Assembly (NCBI GenBank): GCA_028293265.1
Contig: JAQGPB010000057.1
Location: 1-6,486 of the forward strand
Direction: 5' to 3'
DNA length: 6,486 nt
Source: Pedosphaera sp.
Lineage (GTDB): Bacteria; Verrucomicrobiota; Verrucomicrobiae; Limisphaerales; Pedosphaeraceae
Part shown: piece by piece, positions 1 to 4,863 of the stretch
How positions within the stretch are numbered: the stretch's first letter is position 1
How the letters are laid out: every line of letters starts with the position of its first letter
The notes under the pieces: generated by a model
Databases searched by the model: none
The model's input: only the letters and a program-made list of their open reading frames with translations
Told to the model about the DNA's origin: nothing
Made by a program: the position numbers and the translations under genes

Positions 1-11
1 CCAGGCTTTTC

Positions 12-41
12 CCGCATTCCACACTCCTTACTCCGCATTCC
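12..41. repeat. Degenerate CCGCATTCC / ACTCC repeat
   Basis: The 9-mer CCGCATTCC occurs exactly at 12-20 and 33-41, 21 bases apart, with ACTCC at 23-27 and 30-34 between and within the copies. The same word family (ACTCCGC) reappears at 191-204. It looks like a fragment of a dispersed, degenerate intergenic repeat; the window is too short to show its genome copy number. Confidence 0.55.
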
Positions 42-80
42 GAACGTAAAAATCCCCGCCAATCAGGCCAACCGTCGCTT

Positions 81-110
81 CTGCCCGCCTTCGCCCGCCT
101 TCGCCCGCCT
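81..110. repeat. Three-copy 10-bp tandem repeat
   Basis: Three consecutive 10-base units are visible: CTGCCCGCCT, TCGCCCGCCT, TCGCCCGCCT. The last two are identical and the first differs at two positions. It lies outside any supported gene, so slippage there would have no coding effect. Confidence 0.8.
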
Positions 111-190
111 CTCTGTGAAAAAATGTGAAATCAGCCCGTCCGCCCCATCCGCAACTCAAGCAGTTCCAAAAGCGTCATCGGCCCTTCCTC

Positions 191-204
191 ACTCCGCACT
201 CCGC
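191..204. repeat. ACTCCGC two-copy tandem repeat
   Basis: Two exact 7-base ACTCCGC units stand head to tail, followed by GCTC. They share the ACTCCGC word with the repeat at 12-41, so both clusters probably belong to one degenerate repeat family flanking the 10-bp tandem repeat. Confidence 0.6.
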
Positions 205-330
205 GCTCAAAAAATCGGCGCGGAGTTTCTCACCAAATCTGTCATTGGCGCCGGGCACGAACTTGGCCGCCTCAAAGAATTAGCTTCTGTGGCGGGATGA
301 AGTTGTGTTCAATGCGCGTTACATTTGGTT

Positions 331-669
331 ATGAACAAGACGCATGCGTTGACCACCACGGCGTTCGAGCTGCCCGGCTATCGCATCACCCGGTCATTCG
401 GCGTGGTGCGCGGCCTCACGGTGCGGTCGAATTCCATCGTCGGCAATATCGGCGCCGGCATCCAGAGTTTGTTCGGCGGAAACATCACGCTTTTCACGAA
501 CCTGTGCGAAAAGGCGCGCGAGGATGCGTTTCAACTGATGCTGGCGCACGCCGGGGAGTTGGGCGCGAATGCCGTGATCGGCGTGCGTTATGACGCGACC
601 GAACTTTCGCCGGGCATCACCGAAGTGTTGTGTTACGGCACGGCGGTGTCGGTGGAAACAGCGGCTTGA
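331..669 (+). CDS. UPF0145 / YbjQ-family protein
   Basis: Encodes 112 residues, close to the usual length of about 105 for the YbjQ (DUF74, heavy-metal-binding-like) family. Hallmarks are the early GVVRG (residues 24-28), the glycine pair G49-G50 before an aromatic segment, the helix [10 protein letters not shown] (61-70), and the block [11 protein letters not shown] (78-88) followed by [11 protein letters not shown] (96-106). Family members are small soluble proteins that form ring-like oligomers; their biochemical role is unknown and I do not assign one. There is no signal peptide or membrane segment. An in-frame TTG at 325 would add two residues; the ATG at 331 is preferred, although neither start has a visible Shine-Dalgarno sequence. 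The gene ends 59 bases before the yebC-like gene on the same strand, so co-transcription is possible but unproven. Confidence 0.9.
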   Translation: MNKTHALTTTAFELPGYRITRSFGVVRGLTVRSNSIVGNIGAGIQSLFGGNITLFTNLCEKAREDAFQLMLAHAGELGANAVIGVRYDATELSPGITEVLCYGTAVSVETAA

Positions 670-728
670 GTTTGGCGCCGGGTGAAGCAACTATTTACCA
701 TTCAACATTCATTGATTGATATCGAGAT

Positions 729-1466
729 ATGGCAGGTCATAGCAGATGGGCGAAGGTAAAGCATTTCAAGGGCGGCATTGACGCCAAGCGCGGGAAGATT
801 TTCGCGAAGCTCGCGAAGGAAATCTCCATTGCCGCGAAGCTTGCCGGGGGCGATCCCGACATGAACCCGCGACTGCGCATGGCGCTGTTGCGCTGCCGCA
901 GCGCGAACATGCCCAACGACAACATCGAGCGCGCCATCAAGAAGGGCACGGGCGGCGGCGAAACGGGCAATTTTGAAGACCTGACTTACGAGGTTTACGG
1001 CCCGGGCGGCGTGGCGATGCTGGTGGAGTTGAGCACTGACAATCGCAATCGCACCGCGTCGGAAATCCGCAGCATCATGACGAAGAACGGTGGCAGCATA
1101 GCGACCCCGGGCTCGGTGAGCCGGCTGTTTCAACGCAAGGGCCAGATGATCATCGTGCGCGAGGCGGCGAATGAGGACCAGTTGATGGAGCTGGCGCTCG
1201 AAGCGGGCGCGGAGGATTTCAAGGCGGAGCCGGAGGGTTACGAGATTTTGACCGACCCGGTGCATTTTGAGGCGGTCCACAAACAACTTGAAGCGAAAGG
1301 GATCAAATGCGCATCGGCGGAATTGACTTCATTGCCGACGCTGCTGGTGCCGGTGACCGACGCCGCAAACGTGACGGCGGTGAACCGGTTGACGGACCTG
1401 CTGGAAGAACACGACGATGTGAAGGAAGTTTACTCGAACGCGGATTTTCCCGAGGCGGCCAGTTGA
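729..1466 (+). CDS. yebC: YebC/PmpR (TACO1) family protein
   Basis: A complete 245-residue member of the YebC/TACO1 family, whose usual length is 240-250. The N-terminus MAGHSRWAKVKHFKGGIDAK is the family signature, followed by RGKIFAKLAKEI (21-32), MPNDNIERAIKKGTG (61-75), the YEVYGPGGVA block (88-97), TDNRNRT (103-109) and the C-terminal HDDVKEVYSNAD (228-239). Members are cytoplasmic. They were long annotated as DNA-binding transcriptional regulators (PmpR); more recent work and the mitochondrial homologue TACO1 point to a ribosome-associated role easing translation of proline-rich stretches. Which role applies here cannot be read from the sequence. The ATG at 729 fits the conserved N-terminus exactly. 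Only a weak GAG precedes it. The same frame stays open after the TGA stop until 1596. Confidence 0.96.
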   Translation: MAGHSRWAKVKHFKGGIDAKRGKIFAKLAKEISIAAKLAGGDPDMNPRLRMALLRCRSANMPNDNIERAIKKGTGGGETGNFEDLTYEVYGPGGVAMLVELSTDNRNRTASEIRSIMTKNGGSIATPGSVSRLFQRKGQMIIVREAANEDQLMELALEAGAEDFKAEPEGYEILTDPVHFEAVHKQLEAKGIKCASAELTSLPTLLVPVTDAANVTAVNRLTDLLEEHDDVKEVYSNADFPEAAS

Positions 1467-1490
1467 ATAAAAACAACGGTCCCGGCTCCA

Positions 1491-1598
1491 ATGATTTTGG
1501 CAGATTGGGCATCATGGTCTGCCTCTGCCGCTTTTCGCGAGCGATTACCAGTATCTGATGATGACATGGCTGTTCTGACTCTCGATGGCCGCGCATGA
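1491..1598 (+). CDS. Possible 35-residue leader ORF, doubtful
   Basis: An ATG at 1491 opens a 35-codon frame (starting MILADWASWS, ending TLDGRA) whose TGA at 1596-1598 overlaps the ATG of the RND transporter as ATGA, the classic arrangement for translational coupling. It lies in the same frame as the preceding yebC-like gene, whose stop is at 1464-1466. It has no visible Shine-Dalgarno sequence, no hydrophobic segment and no recognisable domain. An open frame of this size can arise by chance at this base composition, so it is listed only because of the ATGA junction. Confidence 0.2.
   Translation: MILADWASWSASAAFRERLPVSDDDMAVLTLDGRA
1499..1523 (+). other. Small hairpin between yebC and transporter gene
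   Basis: GGCAGA (1499-1504) can pair with TCTGCC (1518-1523) around a 13-base loop, and a second TCTGCC follows directly at 1524-1529, allowing an alternative pairing. No T-tract follows, so it is not a convincing intrinsic terminator. The alternative arms could form a small switch, but this is speculative. Confidence 0.2.
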
Positions 1599-4513
1599 AA
1601 TCACTGTCTGAAACACATATGGGCCGGGCTTTGGGCCTGCTGGCAGATGCCGTCATCCGGCATCGCCGGCTGTTCCTTTGGCCGCAGTTCTTGCTCGCCG
1701 GCCTGTGCGTCGTTTACACTTTTTTTCATCTCGAATTCGACACGAACCGCGACAACCTGGTGGGGTCGGACAAATCGTATCACCAGGTTTATCTGAAGTT
1801 CCGGCAGGAATTTCCCGCGCAGGACGACCTGGTGGTGGTGGTCGAGAGCGAGAACACGGAGAAGAACCGCCAGTTCGTCGAACGCCTGGGCAAAAAACTC
1901 TCGGTTGAAACCAACATTTTCACGGATGTCTTCTACAAGGGCGACCTGAGCATGATGGGCCGCAAGGCGCTGTTGTTCGTGCCGGAAAATGAACTGCGCG
2001 ACATGCGTTCCACGCTCACGAATTATCTCCCGTTCATCCAGCAATTCACGCAGGCCACCAATCTTGATACATTGTTCGCGCTGGTAAATTCCCAGATCTA
2101 CCATGCCAAGCGCGAGGCCAACGCTGAGAATGATTCGCTGCTCAAGGCCATTCCGATGTTGTCGCGCATCGTAAATCAGGCCAACGCCAGTTTGCAACGT
2201 CCCGGCACGCCGCCTTCGCCCGGCATCACCGCGTTGTTCGGCGCGTCGGACGAGGCGCAACAGGACATGTACATCACTTACTCCGAAGGCCGCATCTACC
2301 TGGTCACGGCGCGCGCGCGGACGGACGAAATGAACGGCCCCGCCGTGGAACGGTTGCGCGCCCTCATGGTCCAGACCGCGCACGAAGTGCCGGGTGTCAA
2401 CGTCGGCCTCACCGGCGAGCCGGTCATCGAACACGACGAAATGCAGCAGTCCCAAAAAGACGCCACTGTCGCCAGCGTGGTCTCGCTGGTGATCTGCGCG
2501 TTGATTTTCATTTACGGCTACCAGGAAACGGGCCGTCCGCTCAAGGCCACGGTCTCCCTGCTGGTCGGGGTAGCCTACACGCTGGCTTTTGCGACGTTGA
2601 CCATCGGGCACCTGAACATTTTGACCATCACGTTTGTGCCGATTTTGATCGGGTTGGCCATTGATTTTGGCGTCCACCTGATAACACGTTACGAGGAAGA
2701 ATTGCGTCTCGGCAAAAGCGAGGAAGAAGCGATGCGCAAGGCCATGGTGTTCACGGGCCAGGGGATATTCACGGGCGCAATGACCACGGCGGCGGCGTTC
2801 TTGGCGATGGCCCTGACCAACTTCAAAGGCATCCAGGAAATGGGAATCATCTGCGGCGGCGGCATGATTGTGTGCTTCATCCCGATGATGACGCTGCTGC
2901 CGGTGATGTTGTTTCGCGGGCGGCAGAATGCCATGGATCATCCGCTCTTGAATCCCAAAGCTGCCACCAACGCCCGAGAAATGCGCACCCGCATCGAGAA
3001 CATCTGGCTCAGCCGGCCACGCTCGGTCACGGTCATTACCCTCGTCTTGGCGGCGCTGGCCTTCACGCAGTTTCACAGGGTTTATTTCGATTACAACCTG
3101 CTGAACATGCAGTCGGCTGGATTGCCCGCAGTGGTGTTCGAGAAAAAACTGCTCCGGACACCCCAGCAGGTCTTGTTCGCCGCCGTCGTGGCAGATACGC
3201 CCGAACAAGCCTTGGAACTCGAAGCCAAGCTCAGAAAGCTTCCGAGCGTCGGCACGAACATTTCCATGGCCCCCTATCTCACCGGCGATGTGACGGAAAA
3301 ATTGAAACTCATCGGCGAAATCAAACAGGAGGTCGCGCCGGTGCATTTCCAGCCCGCCGATCCCAACCCGGTGAACATTCTCGGGCTCGACCGCACGCTC
3401 TATTCCACGGCGGGCTACATGGGCGCGGCGGCGGATGAAGTCCTCAGGGAAACAACCGCCACCAATGCGTCTCCGCCCTCCATGGCCATATCGAATGAAC
3501 TCCGCGGGATAACCATGCGCAACAACGACGTCCCCGCAACGGCTCCGCCCCCAAACTCTGTCGCGAATAACGACCCGCCCGCCAGCACGAATGAGAATCA
3601 AAAGGCCGAGATTCCGCTCGCCGATCAATTGCTGCTGCTCCGGACGAACATTAATCAATTGCGCCGGCAGATGTTGAACATGGACCAGACCCTGGCCGCG
3701 CAAAAATTGGCGGCTTTCCAGCAGGCGCTGTTCAATGATGTCAACGAGACGTTCCAATCCATCCACGATCAGGACAACAGTTCGCGCCTTCATATCGAAG
3801 ACCTGCCACCTGCCCTGCGCAACCGTTTCATCGGCGTGTCCGGCAAATACCTCATCCAGGTTTATCCCAAGAAAGGCATGGACATCTGGGCGCATGACAA
3901 TCAGGAAAAATTCGTTTCCGAAGTCCGCTCGGTTGATCCCAAAGTGACCGGCACCCCGGTGCAATTGCTCGAATACACCACGTTGCTAAAAAACAGTTAC
4001 GTCCAGGCGGCCTATTATGCACTGGCGGCAATCACCATCATGGTGCTCATTCATTTTCGCAGCCTGGCGTTCCTTGTGCTGGCCTTGCTGCCGGTGGGCA
4101 TTGGCACGGTTTGGATGGGCGGTTTGATGGGCCTGTTCCATATCCCTTTCAATCCCGCCAACATCATGACCCTGCCGCTGGTGATCGGCATCGGGGTGAC
4201 GAACGGGATTCACATCCTGAATCGCTTCGTCGAGGAACGTAACGCCAGCATACTGTCCAAAAGTACGGGCAAGGCCGTCTTCGTTTCCGGTCTCACTGCG
4301 ATTGCCGGTTTCGGCAGTCTGATTCTCGCCAAACATCAGGGCATTCGCAGCCTCGGTGAAGTGATGTCCATGGGCGTGGCCCTGTGCATGATTGCCGCAC
4401 TGGCTTTTTTGCCCGCAGTGTTGAATCTTTGGGGTGCGCGCTTGGGCGCAACAAAAGAACAACCCAGTGACGATAATGCACGATCGCCACTGGGTCGGGA
4501 GGAACCGAGGTAA
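1595..4513 (+). CDS. MMPL/RND-superfamily transporter, HpnN-like
   Basis: Encodes 972 residues with the RND/MMPL layout: TM1 about 26-44, a large periplasmic domain 45-290, TM2-TM6 about 291-440, TM7 about 477-493, a second periplasmic domain 494-800, and TM8-TM12 about 802-944. The two halves carry matching motifs at TM4 (GLAIDFGVHLITRYEEE, 353-369) and TM10 (GIGVTNGIHILNRFVEE, 865-881). This places it with the MMPL/HpnN-type exporters, proton-driven inner-membrane pumps that move lipids such as hopanoids toward the outer membrane. The substrate here is inferred. Asp357 is kept in TM4, but the equivalent TM10 position is Thr869. The second loop has a Pro/Asn-rich stretch (622-672) followed by a heptad-like helical segment (674-722), making the protein longer than typical HpnN (about 880). 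The start at 1595 overlaps an upstream stop as ATGA; Met9 (1619) is an alternative. A strong hairpin lies in the last codons. Confidence 0.93.
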   Translation: MKSLSETHMGRALGLLADAVIRHRRLFLWPQFLLAGLCVVYTFFHLEFDTNRDNLVGSDKSYHQVYLKFRQEFPAQDDLVVVVESENTEKNRQFVERLGKKLSVETNIFTDVFYKGDLSMMGRKALLFVPENELRDMRSTLTNYLPFIQQFTQATNLDTLFALVNSQIYHAKREANAENDSLLKAIPMLSRIVNQANASLQRPGTPPSPGITALFGASDEAQQDMYITYSEGRIYLVTARARTDEMNGPAVERLRALMVQTAHEVPGVNVGLTGEPVIEHDEMQQSQKDATVASVVSLVICALIFIYGYQETGRPLKATVSLLVGVAYTLAFATLTIGHLNILTITFVPILIGLAIDFGVHLITRYEEELRLGKSEEEAMRKAMVFTGQGIFTGAMTTAAAFLAMALTNFKGIQEMGIICGGGMIVCFIPMMTLLPVMLFRGRQNAMDHPLLNPKAATNAREMRTRIENIWLSRPRSVTVITLVLAALAFTQFHRVYFDYNLLNMQSAGLPAVVFEKKLLRTPQQVLFAAVVADTPEQALELEAKLRKLPSVGTNISMAPYLTGDVTEKLKLIGEIKQEVAPVHFQPADPNPVNILGLDRTLYSTAGYMGAAADEVLRETTATNASPPSMAISNELRGITMRNNDVPATAPPPNSVANNDPPASTNENQKAEIPLADQLLLLRTNINQLRRQMLNMDQTLAAQKLAAFQQALFNDVNETFQSIHDQDNSSRLHIEDLPPALRNRFIGVSGKYLIQVYPKKGMDIWAHDNQEKFVSEVRSVDPKVTGTPVQLLEYTTLLKNSYVQAAYYALAAITIMVLIHFRSLAFLVLALLPVGIGTVWMGGLMGLFHIPFNPANIMTLPLVIGIGVTNGIHILNRFVEERNASILSKSTGKAVFVSGLTAIAGFGSLILAKHQGIRSLGEVMSMGVALCMIAALAFLPAVLNLWGARLGATKEQPSDDNARSPLGREEPR
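4450..4495 (-). terminator. Terminator-like hairpin facing the minus strand
   Basis: ACCCAGTG (4462-4469) pairs perfectly with CACTGGGT (4488-4495). After one A-C mismatch, CGAT (4471-4474) pairs with ATCG (4483-4486), leaving an 8-base loop. Read on the minus strand, the stem is followed by TGTTCTTTTGTT (4461 down to 4450), nine T in twelve, as in an intrinsic terminator. On the + strand the downstream sequence is purine-rich and not terminator-like. It sits inside the 3' end of the transporter gene, and no minus-strand gene that it would serve is visible. Confidence 0.35.
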
Positions 4514-4520
4514 AAACCTC
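4507..4520. other. Small hairpin over the transporter stop codon
   Basis: GAGGT (4507-4511) and ACCTC (4516-4520) form a 5-bp stem with an AAAA loop that includes most of the TAA stop (4511-4513). No T-run follows on the + strand, so it is weak as a terminator; it might stabilise the 3' end of the message. Confidence 0.25.
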
Positions 4521-4536
4521 AAGTAGTGCTTAAAGG

Positions 4537-4568
4537 ATAGAGAAAACCATGGTTAAGTCAATCTCTAT
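4537..4568. promoter_or_regulatory. Nested dyad over a purine-rich site and ATG
   Basis: ATAGAGA (4537-4543) is the exact inverse of TCTCTAT (4562-4568). Between them lies the perfect 10-base palindrome AACCATGGTT (4545-4554), with an ATG at 4549-4551. The left arm overlaps the AAAGGA (4532-4537) that would be the ribosome binding site of the ORF starting at 4549. It could be an operator for a dimeric regulator or an RNA structure hiding that start; neither is demonstrated. Confidence 0.3.
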
Positions 4569-4833
4569 GTTAAATTGCCCAGTTTGGACGCCGAAACCCG
4601 TTTTCTGTAACGTTAACGTGACTGGCGAATGTTTTGCTTCCAAACCGCGTCAAAAAGTCGCACGGCGCCGAAAATCCCCACTACCAATTGTTAAATCAGC
4701 ACAGCATATACCTCCAACCCGCAGTAACTTGGTGACGAATGAAACACCACAAATGAATCCAAAACATTACCGCTTTCAAATGAATTGCGAATCACCAGCC
4801 TGCGCCCCACAGCTTGACGACAACGGGTCATAA
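4549..4833 (+). CDS. Hypothetical 94-residue ORF, doubtful
   Basis: An ATG preceded by AAAGGATAGAG, the best ribosome-binding-like sequence in the window (about 11 bases spacing), opens 94 codons. The product is Cys-, Pro- and Asn-rich and basic, with five cysteines (Cys10, 20, 28, 80 and 85) and a KPRQKVARRRK-like cluster near residues 33-42. It has no signal peptide, membrane segment or recognised domain. Third codon positions are AT-rich, unlike every neighbouring gene, which argues against a long-resident gene; it is either foreign, very new or a chance frame. Its stop at 4831-4833 falls inside the promoter of the next gene. No function is assigned. Confidence 0.2.
   Translation: MVKSISMLNCPVWTPKPVFCNVNVTGECFASKPRQKVARRRKSPLPIVKSAQHIPPTRSNLVTNETPQMNPKHYRFQMNCESPACAPQLDDNGS
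4610..4619. repeat. 10-bp perfect palindrome ACGTTAACGT
   Basis: ACGTTAACGT reads the same on both strands and lies in the AT-richer gap. It has the size of a dimeric regulator half-site pair, but no second copy was seen nearby, so a regulatory role is only a possibility. Confidence 0.3.
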
Positions 4834-4841
4834 CTTACTAT
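4814..4841 (+). promoter_or_regulatory. Sigma70-like promoter for the repeat-protein gene
   Basis: TTGACG (4814-4819, five of six matches to the -35 consensus) and TACTAT (4836-4841, four of six, keeping the key A2 and T6) are separated by 16 bases. Transcription would begin near 4848-4850, only 10-15 bases before the start codon, giving a very short leader. It implies that the aromatic-repeat gene and the MlaE-like gene can be transcribed independently of the transporter gene. Confidence 0.45.
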
Positions 4842-4863
4842 CTGTCACTACTGAACCGTGCCG

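Larger units (their letters stand above)
1..330. other. Gene-free upstream region with short repeats
   Basis: No gene can be supported here. A 61-codon open frame from a GTG at 115 to the stop at 298-300 exists, but its first half is low-complexity Ser/Ala/Pro sequence translated from repeats, it has no recognisable domain and no ribosome binding site. The region is pyrimidine-rich on the + strand and carries three small repeat clusters (12-41, 81-110, 191-204). No convincing promoter was found in front of the gene at 331. Confidence 0.6.
4514..4857. other. AT-richer gap between transporter and repeat-protein genes
   Basis: This 344-base gap is about 45% GC by hand count, clearly lower than the genes on either side. 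It contains a nested dyad around 4537-4568, a 10-base palindrome at 4610-4619, one doubtful 94-codon ORF and, at its end, a sigma70-like promoter. No transposase, tRNA or flanking duplication was found. It could be a decayed gene, a small acquired segment, or an untranslated regulatory region. Confidence 0.5.

Noticed and set aside
115..300. 61-codon + strand ORF from GTG
   Set aside because: Its first half is translated repeat and low-complexity sequence, it lacks a ribosome binding site, and no domain is recognisable.
695..728. Possible promoter directly before the yebC-like gene
   Set aside because: TTTACC with TGATAT at 16 bases matches the consensus poorly and would put transcription start essentially at the start codon.
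1601..3964. 787-codon minus-strand ORF opposite the transporter gene
   Set aside because: It lies entirely antisense to a gene with clear RND motifs; its His/Arg/Glu-rich product is typical of an antisense shadow in GC-rich DNA.
4486..4510. GCCACTGGG followed by GGGAGG, reminiscent of a cobalamin riboswitch core
   Set aside because: The rest of the cobalamin riboswitch (upstream AGGGAA region and the downstream B12-box sequence) is absent, and the motif lies inside the transporter coding sequence.
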